From Paludibacteraceae bacterium (GTDB lineage: Bacteria > Bacteroidota > Bacteroidia > Bacteroidales > Paludibacteraceae), in NCBI GenBank assembly GCA_024689005.1, contig JAILDU010000045.1:1-48741 (forward strand): a stretch of DNA of 48,741 bases, written 5' to 3'. The notes below the pieces were generated by a model. That model was not told the DNA's origin and made no database searches. It worked only from the letters and a program-made list of their open reading frames with translations. The position numbers and the translations under genes are program-made. This document shows, piece after piece, positions 25,747 to 35,134 of this stretch; positions within the stretch are counted from its first letter, which is position 1; each line of letters opens with the position of its first letter.

Positions 25747-28191
25747 TTATTTGGATACTTGCTTGATTGACACGACAATGTTCTCAACCGTTTTATTGAT
25801 ACCACTAACATATCCTCCATTCATATTGTAGGACGAAGCATACGCCTCGGCTTCCTCGGTAGAAGTCCACATCTGAACATTCTCGAGAGTTTTGCCGGTT
25901 GTACCTGCTGTTTGCAATACCGAATTGATAATGTCCAATGTATTGTATATCTTCTCTGCTTCTTCTGCGGAAGGCAGATACCATCCTTCGCCCAATTGGT
26001 GAGCGGCGTTGAATGCCGGATAAGAGTCCAGTTTGCTGCTTACCAAAGCTTGGTTGTCCGCGCCGTCTGCGCTCTTAGCGCCAATCTCTTCAGTGATGGT
26101 ACTCCATGCAAAGAGTTCGTGGCTGGTTGCTTGCGCGATATTAACTACCTTGGCCTGCTTGCCACCCGGAGCAACCTCATATACTACTCCTACGTTTTTG
26201 CCGCCCTCCTTGTAGATATCACCTATCGAGAACAAGTCTTGCTTGTAGGTAATGATAATAGTTGTATCTGATACGATGCTATCCACTATGATTGTATTCA
26301 GTTGACGAGCCTTGGCTGTAATATTCTTACCGCCAGCTTCTATAGAATACAAACCTAATCCCAAACTATCTATTTGCTTGATAGGCAAAGTAAAGTCACA
26401 CATGTAACCGACAGACATTTTTGCCGTATCACATGCGAACGAATCGGCTGCCACCTCCACGCGGGTGATATAGGTCACCTTCTCCGACTCCAGTTTGACA
26501 GTCAGTTTAAAGCTGGAATGACCGGTACCGGTAGTATCGGCGTTGAACTCCAGGAAGGTTATTCCGTGCTCGGTATAATAAGCCGAATCCACGTCCGCTC
26601 CGTTGATCAGAATCTGCTTGACGCCGACACCCTCTTTGGGGTGAAACTCATAGGCAACGTCTTGATACATAGGTACCAAAAGTTTACCTGTATTGCTCAT
26701 CAGTCCGGTACTCTCCTCTACGGAGTATTGCGTACTCGGATAATCCAAAATCTGCACCTCAATCAGATCGACATTGGCAATGTTCTGTGCCACAAAAGAT
26801 GCGTTCACCCATTGCGGGCGACCGTCACTACCAATCATCAGTATGTCTCCTGCATTGCCGGGAACGAGTGTTCGCCATGCTTCTATGCTGGCGTCGTAAT
26901 ACATAATGGTTCCGGTCGCATTAGCTGTCGGCATATCCTTCAGGTCCTTCCAACTGCCGCTGAATCCGTACAGAGCGATACTATCCACAATGTTCGGACG
27001 GTGGTTCAGGTTATAGTACTCGCCGTTAAAACCATAGGTTCTCACCGAGTCGTGTATGTTCGGACGGTTCTGGAGCAGCACATAGTCGTTGTGCTCATAG
27101 GCCGCAACCGAGTCAGCAAAATTCGGTTTGTTGATCAGCGCCTGGTAGTCACCCGTTGCACCGGCCATGTACTTCTGCACCGTATCCTTCAGGTTAGGCA
27201 GATTGCTCAGGTCGTTGTAGTCGCTCACGCCGCTTCCTCCTGTCGAGGTAGGACGGTTCACCAGGTCGTTGTAGTCACCGCTGAATGCCACGTTGGCGAA
27301 ACTCGGAATCCCATTCAGACTGTTGTAGAGTCCGTCAAATCCGTACTGAGCCACGCTGTCCTTGATATTAGGACGGTTAGTCAGGTCCAAATAACTACCG
27401 CTGAACGAGCCATCTAACGACAAAACAGGTTTGTCGGTCAGGTCGTTGTAACTACCCGTCATAGCCACACGTTTCAACTCGGGAGTGCCCTGCAGGTCGG
27501 TGTAGGCACCACTCGTTGCTACGGTTGCCAGATTAGGCTTGCCGCTCAGGTCTGCATAAGCGCCGCTCGTGGCTACGTTGGCCAATACAGGAGTACCTTG
27601 CAAATCAGAATAATTACCACTCGTAGCTACGTCAGCCAAAGCAGGTGTGCCCTGCAGGTCGGTGTAGTGACCGCTCGTGGCAACCGTCGCCAAAGCAGGC
27701 TTGCCGCTCAGGTCCTCATAGTTGCCGCTGAAGCCGATGTTGTCCGGCACATCTACCAGCTTATTATACGAAATTGTGCCGCTCACCGTCTCTGCTTTTT
27801 GTGCATAGAGGGCGTACGGCACACTCAATAGTTGGGTGGTAGTCTGGTTAACAAAATTAAAACCTCCATCAACATCTACTGCTACTTGCAAAAAATACGG
27901 ACCATTAGACCAATCAATGTCATTAAAACTGCCACTTACAGTTGTTCCTCTACCGAGGTTAAGACTAATAAGTCCGTTAGCATTAGTTTTTCCGGATTGA
28001 TTCTCTACATAAACAGCTGTTCCTGTTGCGCTGCCTTGGAGAATGCTCAATCTCAGAGTGATGTTTTTGTTTGTAGCCAAGTCACCCTGCGCATTGCGAA
28101 TCACCGACTGAAACGTCATTGCGTCTGGCACCTGGGCAAACATAACGTTACTCAAAATAAGTAAGAGTAACGCCATTAAGCTCTTTTTCAT
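25747..28191 (-). CDS. Secreted repeat protein with about 14 tail-fibre-like YxDLxxxP repeats and a C-terminal Lcl/DUF1566-like domain
   Basis: An 814-residue protein. Signal peptide MKKSLMALLLLILSNVMFAQ, then a beta domain (about 20-135) common in Bacteroidota surface proteins (starting PDAMTFQSVIRNAQG). About 14 tandem repeats at 149-426 follow the pattern GxYxDLxGxPxLAxVATS, first every 18 residues and later every 20-23. Such repeats are found in phage tail fibres and bacterial adhesins. A linker with immunoglobulin-like strands leads to a C-terminal domain (about 690-814) with GEGWYLPSAEEAEKIY, typical of DUF1566/Lcl lectin-like folds. No T9SS sorting domain is present, so its route to the surface is unclear. 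An ATG 12 bp upstream (28203) is also possible. It lies between the small T9SS cargo gene and the giant gene, all in one operon. Function unknown; adhesion is likely. Confidence 0.85.
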   Translation of the reverse strand: MKKSLMALLLLILSNVMFAQVPDAMTFQSVIRNAQGDLATNKNITLRLSILQGSATGTAVYVENQSGKTNANGLISLNLGRGTTVSGSFNDIDWSNGPYFLQVAVDVDGGFNFVNQTTTQLLSVPYALYAQKAETVSGTISYNKLVDVPDNIGFSGNYEDLSGKPALATVATSGHYTDLQGTPALADVATSGNYSDLQGTPVLANVATSGAYADLSGKPNLATVATSGAYTDLQGTPELKRVAMTGSYNDLTDKPVLSLDGSFSGSYLDLTNRPNIKDSVAQYGFDGLYNSLNGIPSFANVAFSGDYNDLVNRPTSTGGSGVSDYNDLSNLPNLKDTVQKYMAGATGDYQALINKPNFADSVAAYEHNDYVLLQNRPNIHDSVRTYGFNGEYYNLNHRPNIVDSIALYGFSGSWKDLKDMPTANATGTIMYYDASIEAWRTLVPGNAGDILMIGSDGRPQWVNASFVAQNIANVDLIEVQILDYPSTQYSVEESTGLMSNTGKLLVPMYQDVAYEFHPKEGVGVKQILINGADVDSAYYTEHGITFLEFNADTTGTGHSSFKLTVKLESEKVTYITRVEVAADSFACDTAKMSVGYMCDFTLPIKQIDSLGLGLYSIEAGGKNITAKARQLNTIIVDSIVSDTTIIITYKQDLFSIGDIYKEGGKNVGVVYEVAPGGKQAKVVNIAQATSHELFAWSTITEEIGAKSADGADNQALVSSKLDSYPAFNAAHQLGEGWYLPSAEEAEKIYNTLDIINSVLQTAGTTGKTLENVQMWTSTEEAEAYASSYNMNGGYVSGINKTVENIVVSIKQVSK

Positions 28192-28228
28192 AAAATGACA
28201 CATAAATAGAATATATAGTGATATTTTT

Positions 28229-28708
28229 TTATTTCTTGATCACTTGGTATCCGGCACCCACCTGACCGTTCTGTGTCAGTCGCAGTATATAGGTACCCGT
28301 TGGATAATCGGTCATGTCTATGTCAATCGGCATAGCCGGATCAAAATGTTTGCTCTCGAGAAGTTGCCCATGATCGGTATAGAGCATATATTCAACTTCC
28401 GCAGACTCGTTAGTTACAACATCAATACGCAGCATAGACGCTGTCGGGTTCGGATAAACCTTGACCGAAGTGCCGGTCATGGCCGGAGTTTGCTCAATGC
28501 CCAATACAGTGAGAGTATAGGATTGCTGCACACCTATCTCGGCGGAACCCGTTTCTCCCGAGGCTACACCTACTACCGCTTGACCAACAGAAAAGGAAAA
28601 ATTATCCCCGTCACCTCCTGCCGGAACGACGACTACTTGCGCATTAAGTGTGGCAATGCATAGTTGCAGGCACACAAAAAAAATTGAAGAATAAAGAAAG
28701 TTCTTCAT
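28229..28708 (-). CDS. Small T9SS type A cargo protein
   Basis: A 159-residue protein: signal peptide (1-24, ending LNAQ), a short beta segment with GDGDNFSFSVGQAVVG and GVQQSYTLTVLGIEQ, then a T9SS type A sorting domain from about residue 82 (KVYPNPTASMLRIDV to QVIKK). Apart from about 55 residues, the mature protein is only sorting signal. The FSFSVGQ...GVQQ segment is common in short T9SS proteins that sit at the head of operons for repeat-rich surface proteins. It is the first gene after the promoter at 28775-28806. A signalling role like that of Porphyromonas PorA, a small T9SS cargo reporting to the PorX/PorY system, is possible but not shown. Confidence 0.86.
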   Translation of the reverse strand: MKNFLYSSIFFVCLQLCIATLNAQVVVVPAGGDGDNFSFSVGQAVVGVASGETGSAEIGVQQSYTLTVLGIEQTPAMTGTSVKVYPNPTASMLRIDVVTNESAEVEYMLYTDHGQLLESKHFDPAMPIDIDMTDYPTGTYILRLTQNGQVGAGYQVIKK

Positions 28709-28774
28709 AAGGATTGTTCGTTGTAGATATAAGACTTAGTTAGTAACAGACTAATTAATTTTTCAAAACGGCCG

Positions 28775-28806
28775 CAAATGTACTAATTGTTTTTTTATAT
28801 TCCAAA
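28775..28806 (-). promoter_or_regulatory. Bacteroidota-type promoter for the five-gene surface operon
   Basis: Minus strand: -33 TTTG (28803-28806), 20-bp spacer (GAATATAAAAAAACAATTAG), -7 TACATTTG (28775-28782) followed by C. It lies about 67 bp before the ATG at 28708 and is the only promoter of this type found upstream of the five genes. The rest of 28709-29066 holds AT-rich DNA and the short repeats at 28966-29039; no gene is seen there. Confidence 0.8.
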
Positions 28807-28965
28807 TATTTTTCAAAAAAAAGTAAAAAAAAGTGCATTTTTTAAGAAAATATAGCATTTTTTATGGATTTTATCCATCTTTTTACGAAAAGACTGAACT
28901 ATTTTACTATGTTACAAAAAGTGGACAATGATGATTAACCTTTTGGTCAAATGTCGGCTTATGGT

Positions 28966-29039
28966 CTCGGTAACGTCTGCTGTATTGTCTAGGATTAGCT
29001 CGGTAACGTCTCGTATCTGTCTCGTAAGAGTCTCGTAAG
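28966..29039. repeat. Cluster of short direct repeats downstream of lpxB
   Basis: CTCGGTAACGTCT occurs at 28966-28978 and again at 28999-29011, 33 bp apart. TCTCGTAAG then occurs at 29020-29028 and 29031-29039. The cluster lies directly 3' of lpxB. There are too few copies, too short, for a CRISPR array. Function unknown. Confidence 0.65.
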
Positions 29040-29066
29040 TATATCGTAGTACATCAAAGACGAATT

Positions 29067-30194
29067 CTAACTCAGGGCATAGATGTTACGAACTATACGC
29101 TCGGCGGCAGAGACATGTGGAGCATTGAGAAGCAAACGTATTTGTTCATAGTCGGAATGCATCGCTCTGGTAGCATCAGAGGAGGTAAGTAAACGATGCA
29201 ATTCGGTCTCAATATTGTCTGCACTAAAATCGTTGGCAACCAACTCGCGAATAGTCTCTTTGCCCGAGAGAATATTAACCAAAGTGAAATAAGGAATTGA
29301 GAAAAAGAGCGGTTGGAGGCGACGTATCCATCCTATGAAACGAGCCCCTGTCAAGTAATAAACTGCAAGTTGCGGGCAGTCGAGTAAAGCCGTCTCGAGT
29401 GTGGCAGTGCCGGAATTGACGATAGCCACGCGCGCAGTACGCACGCAATCATAAGTATCGCGCGTGAGTTCTTCTCCCGCACTTAAGAATGGAAGGTAGG
29501 CAGCATCGTCCAAACCGGGAGCGGCAGTAATCACAATATGATAATCCGGGAAACGTCTGGCTGCTTCCAGCATGACCGGAAGACAATGACTCACCTCGCT
29601 GGGACGGCTTCCGGGAAGAATAGCAATGGTATCACTTGTAGTTGGAGAAAGTGAGTGGTTATTCGGGTGAGTAGCGAGATAGCGAGTGATGGCCTCAGCC
29701 GTAGGATTGCCTACGTAGGTGCACCGGTAGCCGTAACGAGCATAGAAGTCCGTTTCGAAAGGAAAGATAGCAAGCACCTCGTCACACAAGCGTGCGATAC
29801 GATGAATGCGCCATTTTTTCCAGGCCCACACCTTAGGCGGAATATAGTAATAGATCTTGGTATTAGGCAGATGTCGGCGGCAGAAATCGGCCATTCGAAG
29901 ATTGAAGGAAGGATAGTCTATAAGGATGAGCGCATCAGGCTGTTCCTCCAGGAGGGCATGGCGTGCGATATGGAAATTGCGGCTTACTTTGTTCATATTA
30001 GCTATGACAGCCGCAAATCCCATAAACGCCATATTTCTGTAGTTTTGATATAGGCGGCATCCGGTGGCGGCCATATGGTCGCCGCCTAAGCCGCAGAAAG
30101 TGGCATGTTGGTCTCGCTGTTTTAACTGCTCTATGAGCGCAGCAGCATGATTGTCACCGGACGCTTCGCCTGCTATCAAAAAATACTTTGCCAT
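29067..30194 (-). CDS. lpxB: Lipid-A-disaccharide synthase
   Basis: A 375-residue GT19 glycosyltransferase that joins UDP-2,3-diacylglucosamine and lipid X to make the lipid A disaccharide at the inner membrane. Family features are present: the N-terminal IAGEASGDNHAA, GLGGDHMAATG, YYIPPKVWAWKKWR, LAIFPFE and the UDP-binding C-terminal stretch NSGTATLETALLDCP. It starts 6 bp after the stop of the M16 peptidase and is the last gene of the long minus-strand run that starts with the polysaccharide genes, so LPS core and polysaccharide synthesis share a unit here. Length is normal. Confidence 0.96.
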   Translation of the reverse strand: MAKYFLIAGEASGDNHAAALIEQLKQRDQHATFCGLGGDHMAATGCRLYQNYRNMAFMGFAAVIANMNKVSRNFHIARHALLEEQPDALILIDYPSFNLRMADFCRRHLPNTKIYYYIPPKVWAWKKWRIHRIARLCDEVLAIFPFETDFYARYGYRCTYVGNPTAEAITRYLATHPNNHSLSPTTSDTIAILPGSRPSEVSHCLPVMLEAARRFPDYHIVITAAPGLDDAAYLPFLSAGEELTRDTYDCVRTARVAIVNSGTATLETALLDCPQLAVYYLTGARFIGWIRRLQPLFFSIPYFTLVNILSGKETIRELVANDFSADNIETELHRLLTSSDATRAMHSDYEQIRLLLNAPHVSAAERIVRNIYALS

Positions 30195-30200
30195 CGGTTC

Positions 30201-33005
30201 TTATTTATCCTCAGGGAACATAACAACCTCGAAGACATTGCCGGCCTCAACCAGTTGTTTGAGCGTAGACTGCACGCTTTCGGCAGTGATAGCTTCCACG
30301 GCCGGTTTGTAGTCGCGGATGTTGTTTTGTCCATAGAAATAATACATGTACAAAGCATTGCGCCAATAGGCGTTCTTCTCGAGATCCTCGGCGTAGTCTT
30401 TGAGCATGGACTCTTTCTCCTTCTGCAAGTCGCTGGCCAAAGGACCATTATCAATAATGGTCTGCACTTCCTCGTGAATGATCTCTATCAAGCGTGCCTG
30501 TTTCTTCGGATCGGTATCAAACTGCATGACAAGTGTAGCTGCCGGTTTGGGTACGATATTCATATAGCCCTGGCAACCTACTCCATACGATCCGCCTTCA
30601 CGCTCGCGGATAGACTCGTGGTAACGAGTGAACAGGATGCGGCCTATAATCTCCATGTTAAGATCATTAGCCATGGTATAAGGCATATCGTACGAATGGT
30701 ACTCGATGCGATTGCTGGCAGTAGTCACTTCCATCTCGCGGGTGAAGTAATTCTTCTGCTGACCGAGAGCCACAGTAATATTGTGGTCCATAATCTCCTC
30801 GCGAGTTTTCTTTGTTTTCAGGCCTCCCAACCATTGGCAGATGAGTGCTTTGGTCTGTTCGTCTTGCGGATTGATATTACCCACGAAAGTGAAGGTGAAA
30901 TCTGCCGGATTAGCGAAGCGCTCCTTGTAGATCTTCATGATCTTGTCCAACGACACGCGTTTGAGATTGTCCATGTTCATGAGAACGGTACGCTCTGAAT
31001 GGTTGCTTTGCATCATTGCGATTGAATCGGAGAACGCAGTCTTAGGGTTCTTGTCTCGATTAACTAATTGGTTTTTAACCAATCCCATCAATGTTTCGTA
31101 TCCAGTCTGATCACGGCGCGGAGCGGTAAAGTAGAGATAAGTGAGTTGGAGCATAGTCTCAAAGTCCTTGACGGATGACGATCCGCTCAAGGTCTCGGTA
31201 TTATTATAGATAGCCGGAGAAACAGAAACTGTCTTACCTGTAAGTGCTTTCTCGAGTTGGTTCATTGAGAAACGACCAAGTCCCATCATACTGATAGCAG
31301 CTGTTGTCAACTGCGCAGAGGGAAGGTCTTCGGTAGCAATCAAGGATTGACCACCCTTGGAGAAAGCATTGAACTGTATCTCGTCTGCCTTGAATTGTGT
31401 TGGTTTGAATACCACTTTGATACCATTGCTGAGCACCCACTCAGTAGTACCCAACTCATCGTTCTGAGTAATCGATTTGATTTTGCCTTTGCGTGGTGCT
31501 TTCTTGACCAATTCGGTATCGAAGACTTCCTCTTTAGGAGCCTCGATGGCCAGATCTTTCATGCCTTTGAGAGAAGCAAGAATAGTTTCCTCGGACGGAA
31601 TCTTTACGCTCTCTTTCTCCGGTCCGGATATGGCGATAATAGGATTATCGTGGATGAAGGAAGCAGCAACTTTGTTGATGATATCCAGATTGATAGTTGG
31701 CAGCATGTTTTTGACAAAATCTCTCTCCCACTCTGCACCTGGCATGAGTTCACCATTTTCGAAATGGCGGATGCACTCGCGCGCAACATCAATATTTTTA
31801 CGATTGTTTCGCTCATTGTAATACTTCTCCATACTATTGAGTTTCTCGCTCTTCACGCGGTCGAGTTCAGCATTGGTAAAGCCATAGCGGCGCATCTTCT
31901 CGAGTTGGAAAACCAAATCGTTGAATGCTTCGGTCTCACGTCCTTCTTTCGGTATATAGATGGCATTAAACGCGTCGCGCAGTTTGACTGTTTCACCATA
32001 ATAGCAACCGCCTCCGGCGAAAGACGCATTCGGGTCTTGTGCTAACTCGGAAAAACGATTGTCCATCATATCGCATATGAGTTCGCGTATCAAAGCGACC
32101 ATGTACTCTTGTGCTGTTCCTTGGATCTGCTCCGGGAGTTGGTCAGCAGTATATTTGAGAGTGATACGGCTTCCTTGTGCCTCTTTGTCGGTAACGATAG
32201 CTACACGCGGGGCGGTAGGCTGATCAATCGAATAAATAGGACGCTCTCCATAATTGGTACGACGCGGTACATTTGCCCAAAGAGACTTGATCTTAGCCTC
32301 GATGGCATCTACATCGATATCACCTACAACGACGATGGCCTGATTGTCAGGACCGTACCATTTATGGTAATAATCGCGAATGGCTTGATATTCGAAATTA
32401 TTAATCACCGCCGTATCGCCAATAACGTCACGCTTAGCATATTGACTGCCCGGATACATTGCGGTCTGCATTTTTCCCCAGATGCGGCGTGAGGCGGAAC
32501 GACCGGTACGCCACTCCTCCAAAATGACACCACGCTCAGCATCTATTTCTTCGGGGAGAAGCGAGAGGCCACAACTCCAGTCGTACATAACGAGCAGAGC
32601 TGAATCGATGAGCCCCTGTCGATAGGTAGGGACATCAGAAAGTCTATAAACCGTTTCGTCCAACGATGTATAAGCATTGATATTACCACCGAAGTTGACT
32701 CCTTGGGATTCAAAATAAGTGATGATGCCTTTGCCAGGGAAGTGTTGTGTTCCGTTGAAAGCCATGTGCTCGAGGAAATGGGCCAGACCATTCTGATGGT
32801 CTTCTTCCAAGATAGCACCTACGGCTTGCGCGATATGGAACTCGCACCGCTGCTTAGGCTGCTCGTTGTGACGGATGTAGTAGGTCAATCCGTTGTCTAA
32901 CTTGCCATACCGAACTTCGGCATCTACCGGCAGTTTCTTCATCTCTTGTGCACTCAGACAACATGCTGCTGCAAAGATGATTGTTGTTAGTAATAGCTTT
33001 TTCAT
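30201..33005 (-). CDS. M16-family zinc metallopeptidase, two-domain (pitrilysin/insulinase-like)
   Basis: A 934-residue secreted or periplasmic peptidase. Signal peptide ends CCLSAQ (about residue 20). The inverted zinc motif HxxEH is H76-F-L-E79-H80 (AHFLEHMAFNG) in the N-terminal half. The C-terminal half (from about residue 500) has the same fold type but no zinc motif, as in other two-half M16 enzymes, where it shapes a closed chamber for peptides. The sequence RxxxxxSYGVG (EREGGSYGVGC) near residue 800 is the usual substrate-binding motif. It is co-transcribed with ftsH upstream and lpxB downstream. Substrate unknown. Confidence 0.93.
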   Translation of the reverse strand: MKKLLLTTIIFAAACCLSAQEMKKLPVDAEVRYGKLDNGLTYYIRHNEQPKQRCEFHIAQAVGAILEEDHQNGLAHFLEHMAFNGTQHFPGKGIITYFESQGVNFGGNINAYTSLDETVYRLSDVPTYRQGLIDSALLVMYDWSCGLSLLPEEIDAERGVILEEWRTGRSASRRIWGKMQTAMYPGSQYAKRDVIGDTAVINNFEYQAIRDYYHKWYGPDNQAIVVVGDIDVDAIEAKIKSLWANVPRRTNYGERPIYSIDQPTAPRVAIVTDKEAQGSRITLKYTADQLPEQIQGTAQEYMVALIRELICDMMDNRFSELAQDPNASFAGGGCYYGETVKLRDAFNAIYIPKEGRETEAFNDLVFQLEKMRRYGFTNAELDRVKSEKLNSMEKYYNERNNRKNIDVARECIRHFENGELMPGAEWERDFVKNMLPTINLDIINKVAASFIHDNPIIAISGPEKESVKIPSEETILASLKGMKDLAIEAPKEEVFDTELVKKAPRKGKIKSITQNDELGTTEWVLSNGIKVVFKPTQFKADEIQFNAFSKGGQSLIATEDLPSAQLTTAAISMMGLGRFSMNQLEKALTGKTVSVSPAIYNNTETLSGSSSVKDFETMLQLTYLYFTAPRRDQTGYETLMGLVKNQLVNRDKNPKTAFSDSIAMMQSNHSERTVLMNMDNLKRVSLDKIMKIYKERFANPADFTFTFVGNINPQDEQTKALICQWLGGLKTKKTREEIMDHNITVALGQQKNYFTREMEVTTASNRIEYHSYDMPYTMANDLNMEIIGRILFTRYHESIREREGGSYGVGCQGYMNIVPKPAATLVMQFDTDPKKQARLIEIIHEEVQTIIDNGPLASDLQKEKESMLKDYAEDLEKNAYWRNALYMYYFYGQNNIRDYKPAVEAITAESVQSTLKQLVEAGNVFEVVMFPEDK

Positions 33006-33039
33006 AAGTGTTGTATTTTATATCGAACTGCATTCGAAG

Positions 33040-33070
33040 AAACCTCGATAAAACCTCGATGAAACCTCGA
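33040..33070. repeat. Tandem AAACCTCGA repeat between ftsH and the M16 gene
   Basis: AAACCTCGA occurs three times with an 11-bp period (33040-33048, 33051-33059, 33062-33070). It lies in the 88-bp gap between ftsH and the M16 peptidase. It may be a regulatory or slippage-prone site; no promoter box is seen in the gap. Confidence 0.6.
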
Positions 33071-33093
33071 AAGCAGTCCGGGAGAAAAATATC

Positions 33094-35115
33094 TTAATTT
33101 CCCGTGTTCTCGATTTTTTTTCGAGGTGCGCGTTTGCGTTTTGGTTTTTCAGCCTCAGCCTGTTCTGCATTTGCCTCAAGCAATTCGTCACCGCGGCTCT
33201 TCCAAGGGCGCGGTCCCAAGATAGCCTCGACATCCTCGTGAGTGATAACTTCTCGTTCGATGAGCATTTCTGCGAGTTTATGATGTCCTTCCGCATGCTC
33301 GGAGAGAATCTGTTTAGCACGCGCCATCTGCTCGGCAATGATACGTTGCGTCTCTTTGTCGATGAGATCGGCCGTATTCTCTGAATAGGGTTTGGCAAAT
33401 CCGTATTCATATCTGCCGGTGGAATCGTAGAAACTTACGTCTCTAAGTTTATCGCTCATGCCGTAGTATGCCACCATGGCATATGCCTGCTTAGTAGCAC
33501 GTTCCAGATCGTTGAGGGCTCCAGTAGAGGTCTGCTTCAGAAAGAGCTGCTCGGCAGCTCGGCCTCCCAACAACGAACAGAGTTCGTCCAGGATGTGATC
33601 TTCCTGAGTAAGTTGGCGTTCTTCAGGCAAATACCAAGCTGCTCCGAGAGCCATTCCACGCGGGACGATAGTAACCTTAACCAGAGGATTGGCCCATCGA
33701 AGGAGCCAACTGATAGTAGCGTGACCAGCTTCATGGAAGGCAATGGAGCGCTTTTCCTCTGCAGTCATTATCTTGTTTTTGCGCTCCAGTCCGCCTACGA
33801 TACGATCAACAGCATCCATGAAGTCCTGCTTGCTCACCTTCTTATGACCGCCTCGCGCTGCGATGAGAGCAGCTTCGTTACAAACATTAGCTATTTCTGC
33901 TCCGGAGAAACCAGGTGTTTGCTTGGCTAAGAAATCAATATCAAGCGAGTCGTCCAATTTGAGCGGACGGAGATGTACTTGGAAGATTTCCTTACGCTCC
34001 TGCAAATCGGGCAGTTCGACGTGTATCTGTCGATCGAAACGTCCTGCGCGCAACAAAGCCGGATCAAGTACATCTGCACGGTTGGTTGCCGCGAGAATGA
34101 TAACACCGCTGTTTGTGCCAAAACCATCCATCTCTGTGAGTAACTGATTGAGCGTGCTCTCGCGTTCATCGTTGCCTCCCGTCATAACGTTTTTACCACG
34201 CGCACGGCCAATAGCATCGATTTCATCGATGAAAACAATCGCGGGAGCTTTTTCCTTAGCCTGGCGGAACAAGTCGCGCACACGACTTGCTCCCACTCCG
34301 ACAAACATCTCGACAAAGTCTGAACCGCTCATAGAGAAGAACGGTACATCAGCTTCACCCGCAACAGCTTTTGCCAACAATGTTTTACCTGTCCCCGGAG
34401 GACCCACCAGCAGGGCTCCCTTAGGAATCTTGGCTCCTATATCAGTATATTTCTTAGAGTTCTTGAGAAACTCTACAATCTCTTGTACTTCTTGCTTGGC
34501 ACCATATAGGCCTGCGACATCCTTGAAGGTCACCTTGTCCTTCTTGTCGCGATCGAAGAGTTGCGCTTTTGCCTTTCCTACCCCAAATACGCCTCCACCT
34601 ACTCCACTGCTGATTCCGCGGCTGAGGTAGACAAAGAACAGTATCATCAACACAAAAGGTAATACATTGACCAGTACTAAATACCAATAATCCTTGGACT
34701 TCTCATACTTGACGTCAATAGCAGCAAGTCCGCTCTCTTTGCGCTTGGCATTGATGGTATCCATGTACTTAGCGAACTCCTCTACCGACGGCACCCGTAC
34801 TTGCAGTTGCCCCTTGACACGTTCACCGTCTGCCTGTGATCCGAACACAAGCACATAGTTTTTCCCATTTACCTCAGCCTTGAGCGAATTGTCATCGAAG
34901 ACTGTCATCTTTTGGATGGCATCTGCTTCAATGTAGGCTGTCAGTTTGGTGTAACTAAGATCTTTGCTCACGCTGCTGTTATCATGCTTACCAAAAAGAT
35001 ATAGGCCGCACAATGTGAACAATACAGCATAGAACAAATAACCGAACCATCTTCTTGGCCCATTCGGTTGGCCTTGAGACGGTTGCTGCATAGGTTGTTT
35101 TTCTTTTTCTGCCAT
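33094..35115 (-). CDS. ftsH: ATP-dependent zinc metalloprotease FtsH
   Basis: A 673-residue membrane-bound AAA+ protease that degrades misfolded and regulatory membrane and cytosolic proteins. Two membrane helices (about 25-41 and 145-165) flank a periplasmic domain. The AAA+ Walker A is GPPGTGKT (238-245), Walker B is [11 protein letters not shown], and the second region of homology includes [18 protein letters not shown]. The protease zinc site is HEAGH (461-465). A basic C-terminal tail ([11 protein letters not shown]) follows. It comes 19 bp after rsfS, the usual order in this phylum. In many relatives a cdsA gene follows; here an M16 peptidase takes that place. Confidence 0.98.
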   Translation of the reverse strand: MAEKEKQPMQQPSQGQPNGPRRWFGYLFYAVLFTLCGLYLFGKHDNSSVSKDLSYTKLTAYIEADAIQKMTVFDDNSLKAEVNGKNYVLVFGSQADGERVKGQLQVRVPSVEEFAKYMDTINAKRKESGLAAIDVKYEKSKDYWYLVLVNVLPFVLMILFFVYLSRGISSGVGGGVFGVGKAKAQLFDRDKKDKVTFKDVAGLYGAKQEVQEIVEFLKNSKKYTDIGAKIPKGALLVGPPGTGKTLLAKAVAGEADVPFFSMSGSDFVEMFVGVGASRVRDLFRQAKEKAPAIVFIDEIDAIGRARGKNVMTGGNDERESTLNQLLTEMDGFGTNSGVIILAATNRADVLDPALLRAGRFDRQIHVELPDLQERKEIFQVHLRPLKLDDSLDIDFLAKQTPGFSGAEIANVCNEAALIAARGGHKKVSKQDFMDAVDRIVGGLERKNKIMTAEEKRSIAFHEAGHATISWLLRWANPLVKVTIVPRGMALGAAWYLPEERQLTQEDHILDELCSLLGGRAAEQLFLKQTSTGALNDLERATKQAYAMVAYYGMSDKLRDVSFYDSTGRYEYGFAKPYSENTADLIDKETQRIIAEQMARAKQILSEHAEGHHKLAEMLIEREVITHEDVEAILGPRPWKSRGDELLEANAEQAEAEKPKRKRAPRKKIENTGN

Positions 35116-35134
35116 AGAACTAATAAATAATTAA

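Noticed and set aside
28859..28880. Hairpin ATGGAT-TTT-ATCCAT as a terminator for lpxB
   Set aside because: The T-run follows on the plus strand, whereas lpxB is transcribed from the minus strand; the stem is also only 6 bp.
28966..29039. Possible CRISPR array
   Set aside because: Repeats are 9-13 bp with uneven spacing and only two copies each.
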